From Phoronis australis (Eukaryota; Phoronida; Phoronidae), in the NCBI GenBank assembly GCA_002633005.1, contig NMRA01000372.1:377627-441626 (forward strand): a stretch of DNA of 64,000 nt, read 5' to 3'. This document shows positions 25,967 through 38,549 of the stretch, piece after piece. The notes beneath the pieces were generated by a model. That model made no database searches and was not told the origin of the DNA. It worked only from the letters and a program-made list of their open reading frames with translations. Made by a program: the position numbers and the translations under genes. Numbering within the stretch: the first letter of the stretch is position 1; each line of letters starts with the position of its first letter.

Positions 25967-26044
25967 AACGGAATCCTCGACCCCATTCCTGTTTATTATC
26001 AAAATATTAAAATAATAAACAGGAATGCGGTCGAGGATTCCGTT
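25967..26044. repeat. 32-bp near-perfect hairpin, 14-base loop
   Basis: Arm 25967-25998 and arm 26013-26044 pair at 31 of 32 positions around an A/T-only loop apart from one C. Its size would suit a microRNA precursor or a very small palindromic element. It lies about 220 bases from the THAP remnant. Confidence 0.7.
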
Positions 26045-26319
26045 ACCAGTTGCTTCGTCACATCGTTAAGCCTTTTTTGGAAAGCGATGACAAAATTTGT
26101 GTTTAGAATAGGAAAAACAGCAATTTTAATGTTCTATTCTAACTGAAACAAAGACAAACGTCCAGAAACCACCACACTTAATATACGTAGCGATTTATGA
26201 GTGCTTTCGACAAAAAGTATTGTCAATCTACCGGTATACGAAATGGTTACTAACGAACGCTATATTAACCAAAAACCACGTCTTACTTTAGTTGTAAATT
26301 AAATTTGGATAACTGGTTG

Positions 26320-26658
26320 CAGGGGCGGATCCAGGATTTTGAGTTGGGGGTGCGGGGCACAAGAATAACCACAATTTCACCACATGCGCGCGTCCAGCCT
26401 AAAATGTAGGGCTGCAGGGGTCTCAAATTTTTGGGTTCTTTGGACCTTATTACTAAAATATAAAAAATGAAAAAATAAAAACGGTAAACGAGGTTTGTTC
26501 AAAGCCTATGCATTGTGCATTCGCACCCACCCTGGGAGCCCTTCTGGGTGCGCACATATGCTAGTCAGCAATTCGCACCCCGAACTGCCAAATGGTATCT
26601 GGGAGAATTTTAGGGGGGCCTTGGCCCCTTGGCCCCCTCCCCCCTAAACCCGCCACTG
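26320..26658 (-). mobile_element. MITE-like family 1, copy 2 (long form)
   Basis: Opposite orientation to copy 1: starts CAGGGGCGGATCCAGGAT and ends AACCCGCCACTG. It carries about 180 extra internal bases, which could be either the older form or a nested insertion. Confidence 0.65.
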
Positions 26659-26659
26659 A

Positions 26660-27770
26660 AGATAGATTGAACACAGACCCCACTGAGCTTTTGAATTCAG
26701 TTACTACTCCAAACAGTGCTGTCGAACACGGACTATTGTTGAGCCAAAATATGTCGAGAAGGTAATATTGAAAAACAAGGAATCTTAGCCATTTTACTTC
26801 CAATAAAGTAAACAACTGAGGTCAAAAGTATATGCACCAAACTCACAGCATGTGTCACTGAAGGATTCGCCTAACTGCTTTACAATAACTCATACTTGAG
26901 TACAGTACCTTTCAAAATAAACTGGAAAACAATGAAGCTCGATTAAGTTTCGACGCACAAACTGCAATTAAATATCCATTTATTTTTATTCTGAATTCGG
27001 GATAAATTTCGAAAATTTTGACAAATGTTGCACCATCCACTTTGAAATCGTGATACACTAAACTCCGACAACTTAAGTTCGACAAACACGCAAGAGTCAG
27101 ACTAACCAGCTGATATATTGAGGCGTTGCGAGAGGTTGGCGATCCTGACGAATTCTGTCAAAGTTTATTTTGAAAACTTCTGTACAAGCCAAATATTTGT
27201 TTACCTAATATCATAGAAGTCATTCAATCCAACAATGGTTGACACAGATACATCAACAGAACCATCAAGCTGTTGAGAGTTCCCACGTTACAACACTGTG
27301 CAACTGCCCTCTTTCGATTGATGTAAATATAAACATCTAAAGTACTAAATTATAAACCTGAAATAGAATGATCAAACATAACCTGCAAATCCTCAGGATA
27401 ACATAATGCCCGCCACCCATATCTAGCCGTGTACACCATAACAGGAACGCATCAATTCACAAGCACAGACTTATAAACGTTGTTTCAGAAGTAGATCTGC
27501 AAAGTACTGCGCAGTGTTGCTTTAAACCGCACTGGATTGCGTAGTAGCATCAGGTGCAGTATGGTACTATATTGTGCTATACATGTACACTACTGTTGAC
27601 ATATCAGTGATTGGATATTAATTAAACTCGACAAGTTTTTGTTAGGCAGAGACATTTGACTTGTCTACGAAAATTTGGAAACAATTTACCAAAATGAAAA
27701 CAAAGCATCGGTATTAACAATAAATATTCAAACACTTGATTATCGCAACCAAGACAATATAAAAATAAAA
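26660..27770. other. gene-free stretch downstream of GRDP-C
   Basis: AT-rich with no element ends or coding frames that I can support. Confidence 0.4.
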
Positions 27771-27775
27771 GACAA

Positions 27776-30700
27776 TCACAACCTTTCAAACTGAGGACAA
27801 TAAACTTTTGGATGGTTTGAGTAATCCGTTAACCGACGCAACTTGATAGGTACCTTTCTAGCACCTGTCGCAGACTGACATTGGCTTCGCGCAGCGTATG
27901 CATCGTCACTACAACTGGCACCACAACCGCCGCAACTACATGTACCACAACCAGAGACGCCACAGGAATCGATGCCACCGTGGAAGTCGTAGTATCCACC
28001 GCATATAGCGCTACAAGCCACGCCGTAGTGGTAGTGCATCCACGGGTTACATGGCGTGCTGTGAAGATATCCCGCAGACAGGCAGGAGTAACATCGGCGA
28101 GACGTCACTACCAACAGGTCTGTCTCCACGGGTTGGCTTGGCCCTGACCTTAACTTGGGGCGCGGGACCCAGGGTGGTGACTCCGCAACTGGATTGAACT
28201 GGTACCCTCTGGGGGGGCCTAGTCAGTGACAGGAGGGGGACGTGGTTGGTAGAGAACCTGGAAATAAACATGGCCAACAAACATGAGACACAATCATAGT
28301 TTTTCAAATAATGTCCATAAACCTGTGAGAGATTCAAATGATGAGTTTTACTGCAACAAGGTGTCTGCCAAACTTTGAATTTTAGGTCCAGTCACCAGGA
28401 CATTTTTGATTATCAGGGCCACGTGGTACTTTAATCGTTCTCAGCCAAGACCACTATGCCCCCTAGTGGTGCTTTTTTCAGAACATAAATTTCCTTTCAC
28501 ATTATCTTGTATTGTGTTGAAATTCTGCTTTCCGCTCCACATGCAACGCTTGTGAAATGAGTTCCTCATAGATGAGCCAATGCTCATGAGATACAACGTA
28601 CAGTGTATGTACGGAGGGAAAAGACTAAATCCTCAAACATCAACGGATCACGTTGCTCGTCAGATATTCCACTAAATGTTAACAAAATGGAAATTGTAAA
28701 TAGGGTACTGCTCATCAAGAATCATTCCAGTAGCAAGTCCGGTAAAGTAATCTCAGTACAAATTAATACGCAAATTGAAATGATCCTAACAGCCTTTTGC
28801 CACGGTAAGTAACTTAGAATGTACTTAAGACGTTTTCAGCAATACAGGGTGAACCAAGCTCGCGTTAAGTGTGAAAGTAGACAAGCATAATTGTTCATCC
28901 TTAAACTAGGTATTGACTAAGCATGATAACAAATAATATGAAGCTATGACGCAGAAGGATTCGAGTAAGCTTCACACTTCATAATCCAAATGTGACGCAT
29001 TTCTGTAAATCAAGAAAGATTTTCATATTTTTTTGCTTAGATATGTCTTGAAGTAGAAAGTAACTAGTTACAAAACATAAAATCCAAAGCACATTTTCTG
29101 CATAATCATACCTTGAACAGAAGTTGACTTTCAAACAAACAAAAAAACGATTTAAGAACAATTTCAACAGAATTTCGCAGAATGCTAACTAAAGACAATT
29201 GAATTGGCTCGTCACATTGAAATAAATAGAAGAATAACAATACTTTTGTCATGAGCACCGCAAAACTGTACAAAACTGCTTTTTGTAACAGTGTGTCTGC
29301 AAATGTTTTACGTTTAAATCCTCATTGATGACAATGGTTGAACATGCCTTTCAGTTCAGAAAAGTCGCCACGTTGTCCAACGTGAATTATGAGCACTTTA
29401 ACCACTCAATTCAATAACTAAAATTACACGTTCGTGATTAAATTCTTGGATTGTACAGAATAGTAGGTAAAGATATGTGTTACTATATTCTAATGCTAGA
29501 GCAATCGTGAAAACAATTTTTAAGCGCCTTAAATCCGTAACCTATGCAGCTGACATTGAAAGATGGCAGACCCGACCGAAATAAAGTCAAAATTTAACAT
29601 ACAAATAATAATAATAACTTTTGAATACACCATGCAATTTTGATAAATCTTTCATTTTTGTATTTCATGCATTGATGCCTTTATTGAGTTTTATGCTTTT
29701 GTCTTCAAAGTGAAAAAATAATTTTCGGTTTGACCGGTTCACACACACCTCATTCAAAATAGTTTTTTATGAATAAAAGCTAAATTGCCTCGAAATATTG
29801 CATAAATCGGAATATTTCCTTAAAAATTATTTATGTCAGCCTAAAAAGTGTTTCTGAGGTTTTCAACCGTTTTAGGTATTGGCACCAGGCAATTATGTCA
29901 TCACTTGTGCCTGCATAATCTCTGACCCAAGGTCAGTTATGAGCTCTGAATGGGTGAAATGTTAATATGGATATGTCAGACAGCTTTACGGTCCTTAAAA
30001 TGTTGATTCCAATTATCTTTCTTGAAACTATTTTAAATGTAACGAAGTTAAAAAACATTCGTTTAAAAATGTAGAATACGCATCATTTGGTTAATTTCTA
30101 GAACCAAAAATGAAAAAGCCCGTTCAAGAGATTTTTTGAATTTGTTAAGATATCCACGAACTATCCAAAAATATAAATTTCAATGTCCACAGCCCTGCGA
30201 ACTGGCTTCTAGAAGTGTTTGAGTGACACCCACTTTCAACACTACAAAAAAGTGCTTACGGATTTACATGTACCTCTCCTGTCACGTGACGAATCCAGCT
30301 AAATCATTAAAGTCAATTTTATTTAGTAGTCCTCATGTCCCAATTCCTAATCCCATTTTTTTCCTCTTATTGCATGCAATGTGCCTGTTCTTTATATCGG
30401 AAAATTACTGTTTTCGGTATCCAAAAACATGTCATTTTCTACGGTAAACCTTTGAAGGCCTATAGGTAAAAAACTAAGCGATCAATAAGTGCACAATTGG
30501 TGATTTTTGTATCAGAGCCATGCCATGATCACATACACAAAATTTAAGGTGGATCTAGAAGATGACCCCTGAGTGATTTTTTGATTTCTTTTGATTTTAT
30601 CTTGGAATGGCTCTTAAAATCGAAGTAACCACCATCTTAGCTGAAAACCAACGTATGTTAAAAAGAGCTCCACTAAGACGACTTAAAAACAGCACTTGTC

Positions 30701-30952
30701 CACTGTCAATAATCACATGAAGAACAGCCACGCTGAAAGCCGTTCCTAACAACTCGGCTATCTCATCAAAAGAGCTGTTGGGAATAGTTATACGGCCTTC
30801 CTCAAGATCACTGTGACGCCCAGTAATTCAAAGTCTCCGCCACTAGAGGGCACCCTAGTACTGCCAGTCTCCTCCCTCCTAAAGTTGACCGCCAGCACTC
30901 AGCAGATATCCTGGGTGACCTTGTACTGCCGGAGTGACGTAGGTAGCGGTTC
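27776..30952 (-). pseudogene. GRDP-C: broken copy of the last two GRDP exons
   Basis: Two pieces match GRDP-A. Bases 30952-30717 correspond to the 245-base exon but have an extra base after the first third, an in-frame TAG, a net loss of 9 bases and a weakened donor (GTGATT instead of GTGAGT). Bases 28257-27776 correspond to the last exon. There a TAG replaces the AAG of GRDP-A after 12 codons, a run of seven C shifts the frame, and four extra bases shift it again before the Cys-rich part. From 28129 to 27776 a 117-residue frame remains open over the conserved Cys motif (STPCNPWMHYHYGVAC, CGGYYDFHGGID), the GGC repeats and a tail that stops at 27776. This gives the only full view of how the A-type protein probably ends. 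I found no exons 1-7 upstream. Confidence 0.75.
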
Positions 30953-31300
30953 CTGCGTGAAACTCATTAATTTAAGATATATTTGGCAAAGCCTTTCGGA
31001 CTAAACAAACTATATTCAAAACTGAAAATTAACAGGGATTGGCACTGAAAAAATGTGTATAAGTTGAAATAGAGTAAAAAAATAATAACCCACCCCCAAG
31101 AAGTATCTTTTACAATAAATCCAGGTTCTCCCTTGCATAAATGTACATCCACGTCTAATAGTGAGCTTAGAGGAGTAGGAGACATGCTCGGTTGTCGGAT
31201 CCGAGCCGAAGTTTGCCAAACGAGGGACGGAGCTGAAACCACCCTTGATTGCAAGAGACGTGATGAGTCTTTGGCAAATGAACCCATACCTCTTCACTGC
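28021..31300. repeat. segmental duplication, right copy (contains GRDP-C)
   Basis: Same order and direction as 1-1870 but about 1.4 kb longer. The extra DNA lies between about 28750 and 30600. I see no gene or clear element ends inside that insert, which is AT-rich. Confidence 0.65.
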
Positions 31301-32727
31301 ACATTTGTCTTCCAAACGTTCTTTTACTCTATGTGTGATCATTAAAATCACCAAGTAATCTAAAAATAATAAAAGAACATGTTTTAGTATTCAGCGCTTG
31401 ACGTATTGAGCTGCAGGTCACATTTGGTACCTGAAATTTCAAAATTCGAGCATCAAGTCGCAAAGTGTGACCTGGAATGTAGGTTAGGCCTACATGTATG
31501 CGAGCTGAATTGTTACAGGCAGAAACCTGGCGACTCTGGAGATTCTGGTCGTTATTTGGTTGTTGCCAAATCAACTTCAACGGAACACTAACACAGAACA
31601 ATCCACTCGATGATGTATAAACATGCCGCTTGAACATAGGAGAATGCAAAAATGATCTTTGACGTGTTTCATTGGCTAATATTTTCAATCGACTTCTTTT
31701 GCAAATTTTCGCTGGGACGCGCCGTAGAAAGTGTCGGTCCACTACTTAATGCGTGTTTCAGCGATGTTTCTGCAAATTATTAAACGACCAACTTACTAAA
31801 CTTTGATGAGGAGAAACATTTATTTTTCATGTCAAGTATGATCTTGATCATCCGTTTAGCTATACAATATCCTCACTGGTTGTGCACAAGTTTCTAAGCA
31901 TACATGTACGATCGTAACTTGCAAATGCCGTCAAGTAGTCTGTTTGAATGTGCGTCTCGTTTTTTATTGCAAAAAGCGGTAAAAGTGAAAATTACAAGCC
32001 TATTGATAGCCAAATGACGGCCAGGACTTAATTTAATTGTCTTTCGGCAGTTTAGTTTTTTAGTCGCAAAGAAATTTCCAAAGCTCTCACTTCTGGGGCT
32101 GAGGGCGCGCATATGTACGATTCATCTGTCATTCATACGTAATTTTTGCTGGCAATGTAAGTTGCGCTCCAGCGATCATGCTATCTGGACTCTTGACAGA
32201 TGGAAATTCTAAACATAAGCGATGTCATTGATGTTTTGTTGCTCTGATGCGTCATGATAGCTTCAATGACTGTGTGAGTGAAGATTGTAGATGACCTTGA
32301 TTTCTTGTCCTGATGATGATGTTTGAGACATCGAAACATGTTGAAATCGAAAAATCTCGTTTTTATTAATATTGTCTCTTACTTTTCTCATTGAGACTAT
32401 AAGCGTTATACCCGGTTTCGCGCCAGATATGTCGCATGTGCTTTTAAAAACGTTGAAGGTTGACTGATTTATCTTATTACGTAAAATGCTGAACATTTTC
32501 CAGTAACTGCTATTTCAGTTATTTGATAAAGTGTTATGCCTATCACAATGTCGTGGCTCTGAAATATGAGGTGTTAAGGAGTACGGGTGGTTTCCAGCCT
32601 CTTTTCGCTAAGGTTGTCGCCGAAATATTAGTTTACCCTTGGAACATTTTGTTTTCTTATACGCAGTTATACAACATACAAAGTTACATGATCTACATTG
32701 ACTCCTCTATAATTTACCAGCTGTCAA

Positions 32728-32884
32728 CAGGGTCGGGTCCAGGATTTTGAGTTAGGAGGGCCAGGGCAGAGTAATAGCCAGGATTTTGCCCCACAGACCT
32801 TTGCACCTCCGAACTGCCAACTGGAATCTGGTAGAATTTTAGGGAGGCCATGGCCTTCTTGGACCCCCTCTAAATCCGCCACTG
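32728..32884 (-). mobile_element. MITE-like family 1, copy 3
   Basis: Starts CAGGGTCGGGTCCAGGAT and ends CTAAATCCGCCACTG, with the shared GAACTGCCAACTGGAATCTG core. Upstream of the orphan gene. Confidence 0.65.
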
Positions 32885-34629
32885 TACATGTAATATCGTC
32901 TGCATAGCCAATGACCAGCAAACTGTGTATACACATTTGCGTGCGCGTTGAAGTAGCTATAAAATCGCGTACGTACTCGGTAGCCTACCGTCTAGCCTCA
33001 TGTCTAAGTGTCAGTCGTTCTGTAACATTCCGTGGACTGTAGAAAATTTCACGTATTAAATCTCGGACAGTTCATCGAGTTTTTTTTGGTACTTGTGGAT
33101 CGGCAGGATACTTAGAGTTCGACAATATTCCAAATCCCTCTGCGCCAATGACTGCCGACACGCAGTCCACCTTTTCGTTCATCGGCAAATTTAATGGCCC
33201 GGAACAAGACATTTAGCCATAACACATAAGTTTCAATAATGTCCGACTTCGGCCTAACTTGACTTTGCAATGTTTCCCAACTTCATTCAGCATTTTGACA
33301 TTTAGGTACTTTCATCCCCAGTCTCGTCGCCAATATAATGTTTATAAATCCAGGTTCGATGTACAACACAATCGCAGACGCCGCTCTATCCCACAAAGCA
33401 TCAAATTGGAAGTGAATTGGAACGCTATGGAAACATTTACACTCTTACACAGTGCTACGAGAGGAGGCACTGTCGTATGTGGTTTAACGTGGCTTGATCG
33501 GTTAAAGTAATGAAACCGACGTCATACCATTCAGTCATTCCCGTTGGATGAAATCTGGGAAACGGCAATTAACTGTTACGTAGTATGGCGACCGCCTTTA
33601 ACCACAGGCATCCTCAGCTTCCGATCGTCCCCAATACATATATAATACTACAAGGTAGGCCTATGACACTCGGGACAAGAAATTTCACGGGTGCTTCACT
33701 TCAGCCGTCCATATTAAACACAAAACTCAGGAATTCACACAAAACGGGATTTCAACAAACCATTAGTAATTGCTCTTTCTTCTATTACCATTCACGGTGT
33801 TCTACTCCAGCGAGGTCGCAAAAATTGCGGTCAAACACAAAAATGTTCCCCAAAACCCGGCGACGCATCAGTCCTCCTTTGACGGTTCGAGGTCAAGGGC
33901 GGTACGGAATGATCCGATGAGTTACGGATGGACGGCAATTGCCGGTTCATCACGGAAGGTTAAGGAATGGTGTGGAGTTATCTATGTCGTGAAGCACCGA
34001 GACAAGACTGCTCCGATCTATTCAGGCTGGCTTATGAACTAGGCCATAGAAACTCCCGTCGACTGCAATCGGACAAAGACTGGGTCTCCCAACAACTACA
34101 TGTACAAGGGCCCAGATTGGTCCCCTCGTCACATAAATTCTATAATTACACTTTTGCTGGAAATCTAGCTTTTCAATTATTAACTTTCTAAATCTTGAGA
34201 AGTTGATACACTTAAACTTGTCTAAACAAACTGAAAAATCATTAAAATGGATTTCACCACAGCTGCCAGAGCGTGTTTGTGAACTCAGCCGTCCAAAATT
34301 GTCTTCGGTCATCGCCTATATGCGAGACAATGCGTATTTTCCGTGAGATTTCTCCCTTCAAATGTCCCGTGTATAGGCGCGTGCGCCTAAATTCCGCAAT
34401 TAGGCGCAGTTCCTCAATTAGGCGCATCCACTTAACTGACGTGGTTATACGACAGAACGCCTGACGGCGTCTTCATTCGACACATTGCGTTATTTCGAAT
34501 ATAGACGGTTTAACAGAAGTGATGCGCTTTTGAAGGAAAGATTTATATAAACGCAGATGTCAGCAAATTATCCTTCCTATTGACTTTTTCTCATGAATCT
34601 GATTGAGTCATATTAACTCTGTTTTTAAC

Positions 34630-34870
34630 ATTCATTAATAATCCGCACAAACACAAACACAAACACATTATTTAGAATAAGTCAAACAAATTATTCATAT
34701 AAATGTTTCATAGCTACATTCATTTATCAAACATTCACACCGCACGGATTGCTTAAAGTGACATTTTATTCATACGAATTATAATGAAATAAAAGAGCAT
34801 ATTCCCAGCTGTCCATAAATCGATCCATTTGACTGTTAAGATAGTTTTTTAAACTGCAGTAGTAACTCTG
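34630..34870 (+). repeat. dispersed repeat, copy 1 (partner 61250-61480)
   Basis: Diverged similarity: CGCACGGATTGCTTAAAGT, AATGAAATAAAAG, and CCATTTGACTGTTAAG align in order with the partner. AT-rich, possibly the end of a larger element. Confidence 0.45.
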
Positions 34871-35870
34871 GAAGTCAAAAGAATTAGAATCCAAGAAGAA
34901 TCCGACTCTTGGTTGAAAGATGTTTTCCCCTCACCTCAAAATATCAGTATCAACTAAAAATTCGGTAGTTCCAGTCTGCTTTACGCCTCGTCTCGCGAAG
35001 TTCTTATTTGGCAGTACTAACTGGACAGGAAATCAATTCACATATCCCTAATTAATCCCGTCTTATAGTAATCTACCCTAAAGAATGTATTATTAATTAA
35101 ATTACTCGTCAATTTACAAAGGATAAGCAACATTTTATTGTTTTCAAAGGACAGATTGCACGAACAAGAGTAGTGAACACAGCGCAGCGGCAGGAACATC
35201 AGCATTCCAGTAGTACTGGAATGATATAGCACTCGCGCACGCGCACGTGCACGTTCTTGCCAAAGGAACATTTTCAGGTAAGTGTTTGAAGAAGTTCTCG
35301 TAACTTGTAAAACTGTTCAGGTACATTTATGCGCGAGCGCTAAAGGTCGTTCTAACTGAAAACCGAAATTTGAGCGGGATGTTTTAGATAATGGGTCCTC
35401 ATTAGCTACAAAAAACTTCAAGCATTTCCTGTTTCACATCAGTCAATGCGGCAGTACGGCCTCCTTAGCTCGAATGGTCGTTATAAGATCGCAGGTGGAT
35501 TGAAGTGCAGGAAAGTAGAAGCCAGGACTATAAACGCCGAAATGAAATTCAATATTCAAATTTTTGAAAACTTAAATAGCACAGCGTAGACACACGCGAT
35601 TTTTCCAAAACTTGCATACGTTGACCACTCATGTTGAGCGCCTTGGCACGTGACAACCAAACTTTACATGAGATTCGACTCGAAAGTCCATTAAACGCAT
35701 CTCATAAAACTGGAGAAAGTGCTGTTCAACCGCGACACGCTCTTACTAGTCAATTTTGGAGTGTATTGTCGCGGACCCTTGTAATAGTTACAACGATTAG
35801 GATTTGAAGTCAGATTATTACAAGTTGAGCTGCTGAGACGATGCCCCGGGGATCGCCTACCCCCAGTTAC

Positions 35871-35923
35871 CACAATTTTGGTGCACGCCTGTGGGCTCCT
35901 TGTCAATATAAGTGAACCCCCTG
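35871..35923. mobile_element. MITE-like family 3, end fragment
   Basis: Only the CACAATTTTGGTGCACGCCT to TGTCAATATAAGTGAACCCC end is left. Confidence 0.5.
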
Positions 35924-36973
35924 GACGATCCCTGGTGCCAAGCACCACGCCGCACGTTCTTACTGAAATTTGCTATTCCGCATTGTTACCTCCATTATTA
36001 AAAGTGAACTTTCTGGTTCACTTGACGATAAAATTACGAAATGCAAACGCAAACCAGGTTTAATCAAAACTGTTCCAAAAAATACCTTGTTTTCAACATG
36101 ACATTTAATCTAATAAAACACACTTAAGTTTTTATTGTTAGAAGTTTAATTGACAACCGTGTAGTTTAGTTTTCAAACTTATTTAAAATCATCCTATGAA
36201 CCGCTACGCATATACAAGGCTGCAAATTACGAACTGGCCCTATATTTTATGAATATATTTAGACAGCTGAAATTCAAACTCTCTTTTCCCTCGCATGACC
36301 GACCTTAAGATAAAGGCGAGACTCAATGATTTGTACTCAATCATGGAACGAAAAAACGACTCTAAATTTTTGCAATATTTCTAAGTTTGGCCCTTCAGTG
36401 GAAATAAAAAAAATGATAAAATAGTTTACCGATCTACATTTCAGAGCATATGAATGAGGGGAACTGAAGAATTATCAGACGTATATTTTAATATTGTCTA
36501 TTCACTCGATATGTGAGCATTTGACTCGAACGCTTTAGCACACATGAAAGTCAACTTCAGTCATTGTGGAACTTGTATACTTTAGCTGCTTTCTTTTAAC
36601 CAAAGACAAACACGTGTGTGTTTGATTTTTTAGCGCCATCGGGTCCCAGAGCAACGGATATTTGAATCATTGGAGACCGTTGGAAAGATTTGCCCGAGAA
36701 TCGACAAACCCGACTGACATCCTTTACAGCAAGTGGAATCTTACACCTTATGAAACAATATTTTCATTTTTTTCTCCTTTGCTGGAGAGCCAATGGTATT
36801 ATTTGTACAGCGTACAAAACTCGGTTAACTAAACGAGTGCGTGTGACGTAAAGGGAGGCTCTATTGAATCACGGGACACCGTAAATACATTAATGGAACA
36901 ATGCATATTTAACTACACGCTCTTGATGTTTAGAGAAAATTTCACGAGCTGCTTACGATAATAAATACATACA

Positions 36974-38131
36974 ATGCCTTTCACCCTTCCCCATTCAATT
37001 CAACCAGCAAGTGCATTGTCCAGTGAGTTGGGAACCCCAGGTCCCTTTCAATACAACGTTGGTTACAATCATATACAAGAAGGTCTATCGTCCCCCGTCT
37101 TCGTCACAACATTAGACCTTTGGGATAAGCGTCCCGAGCACGTCGCCGACAAACTCAGCTATGACATTGTGCCCGCGCACAGCGGCACGTCGCGCGCGCT
37201 CGCACAGGCTCGTCGACAAAACCACGTGGAACAGCGAAAACTGATGCGAAAAATCGATGGCATGAACGTTGTCAAGCGACATAGTACGTCTCGTATTGAA
37301 GACATACAACGGGATGTGATGGGTGACTTTTTAGCTTCAAACCCTCATATGAAACGACACGTTAACCTGGATACTATCTTTCGTCACAAGGATTCGGCAG
37401 GAATCCGGCGCCTTGGATTACCACGAGGCTTTTTTGAACGTGCCAAAGTTCCCATTGGAAAATCGGAATTGAATCAAAACTCGCATGATAAATATGCTGC
37501 CAAATCGAGTTGGAGTGGGGGAAATCGTTTATTTGGTGATATCCCAACCGAAAAAATAGAGTTAAACGGATTCCGGTGTTTCGAACCACGGGATGTGAGG
37601 CAAAAAGATAATCTACCGAGTGCTGGCACTACGTCTCGAAGACATTCTGCGGTTATACACCGATCGCGCCCGAAAATCACAACATTTTTCGACACCAAAA
37701 AGGATGGAGATGACGAGAATGAAGACAATTTTAAACCTGGACAGGATCTTTCGCCACCGTTCAGGAAACCGAAAAAGTCCATTTTCGATCGGCATAGGAA
37801 TAAAGCAAAATCCGCCCCAGTCCGGACTAGCGTTAACAGGAGTATCAAACCAGCAAACGACGCAATTTTGGATGAGATTGTGCAATTAAACTCACGTGGG
37901 GGTACTCAGCCCAGCGCACTGTCACCGCAGGGATCTCTAACGCCGGTGACAGCCGGGTATCTTACACCAGGGTTGACCCACAGGGCCTTGTCGAGCAGTG
38001 GGACAACAACAAGCAAAGACCTAAACGGATCGGAATACCCTACTCCATCGAGAACTTTAGCTCTGTATACTGATAAAAGGGGTTCGCCGAGGAACTGGAA
38101 ACCATCTACATCGTCAACTGTGTCAACGTGA
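36974..38131 (+). CDS. intronless basic orphan protein, 385 residues
   Basis: One open frame from ATG at 36974 to TGA, with AATAAA only 13 bases after the stop (38144-38149). I do not recognise the family. The N-terminal 70 residues (PGPFQYNVGYN, VFVTTLDLWDKRPEH) look folded. Residues about 70-150 are Arg/Lys-rich and helical, and the rest is Ser/Thr/Pro-rich, basic and probably unstructured, with repeated S/T-P sites (SLTPVT, YLTPGL, EYPTPSR). There is no signal peptide or membrane segment. Upstream, an ATF/CREB-like GTGACGTAAA (about 36841) and an AT-rich TATTTAA (36905-36911) could serve as a promoter. The length, the stop next to a poly(A) signal, and higher GC than its flanks make it a real gene. 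It could be a structural or cytoskeletal protein, but nothing proves this. Confidence 0.7.
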   Translation: MPFTLPHSIQPASALSSELGTPGPFQYNVGYNHIQEGLSSPVFVTTLDLWDKRPEHVADKLSYDIVPAHSGTSRALAQARRQNHVEQRKLMRKIDGMNVVKRHSTSRIEDIQRDVMGDFLASNPHMKRHVNLDTIFRHKDSAGIRRLGLPRGFFERAKVPIGKSELNQNSHDKYAAKSSWSGGNRLFGDIPTEKIELNGFRCFEPRDVRQKDNLPSAGTTSRRHSAVIHRSRPKITTFFDTKKDGDDENEDNFKPGQDLSPPFRKPKKSIFDRHRNKAKSAPVRTSVNRSIKPANDAILDEIVQLNSRGGTQPSALSPQGSLTPVTAGYLTPGLTHRALSSSGTTTSKDLNGSEYPTPSRTLALYTDKRGSPRNWKPSTSSTVST

Positions 38132-38143
38132 CTGTATCATGTT

Positions 38144-38149
38144 AATAAA
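38144..38149 (+). terminator. poly(A) signal of the 385-residue orphan gene
   Basis: A canonical AATAAA lies 13 bases after the TGA stop, which gives a very short 3' untranslated region. Confidence 0.55.
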
Positions 38150-38400
38150 ACTATGCTAGCAATTTACATGTAATATGAGTTTAGAGCGACTGTTTGAGAA
38201 TGACCTATAGTTCTTTCTTTATAGCCTATAAATTATGAAAGACCAGTCGGATGTCCGATATTTTGCTAGCGTGATTTATGTGTGTAAACAGGTATTTGGA
38301 ACAATGGTCGTTTTACGTGCCATAAATATAATTCTTTTGGGTTTGAATTTACTATTGAGGATAACAGTGTTACGCAACTGCTTGTTTAACATGTAAGTAA

Positions 38401-38541
38401 CAGTGGCGGATTTAGACGGGGGCCAAGGGGGCCATGCCCCCCCCTAAAATTCTCCCAGATTCCATTTGGCAGTTCGGGGGTGCGAACGTCCTGGCTAATA
38501 CTCTGCCCTGCCCCCCAACTCAAAATTCTGAATCCGACCTA
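38401..38541 (+). mobile_element. MITE-like family 1, copy 4
   Basis: Starts CAGTGGCGGATTTAG with the shared core. The right end has decayed to AATCCGACCTAG. It lies 250 bases after the orphan gene. Confidence 0.6.
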
Positions 38542-38549
38542 GAGTAAGG

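Larger units (their letters stand above)
32890..36960. other. gene-poor stretch before the orphan gene
   Basis: Apart from the repeats listed, the one possible exon is 33585-33654 on the plus strand: ATGGCGACCGCC in fair context followed by a CAAG|GTAGGC donor. No downstream partner exon is recognised. Confidence 0.3.

Noticed and set aside
33770-34042. 90-codon frame
   Set aside because: No recognisable family, and it overlaps other random frames of the same size.
37474-37848. 124-codon minus-strand frame in the orphan gene
   Set aside because: Shadow of the plus-strand frame, which has the poly(A) signal and better start.
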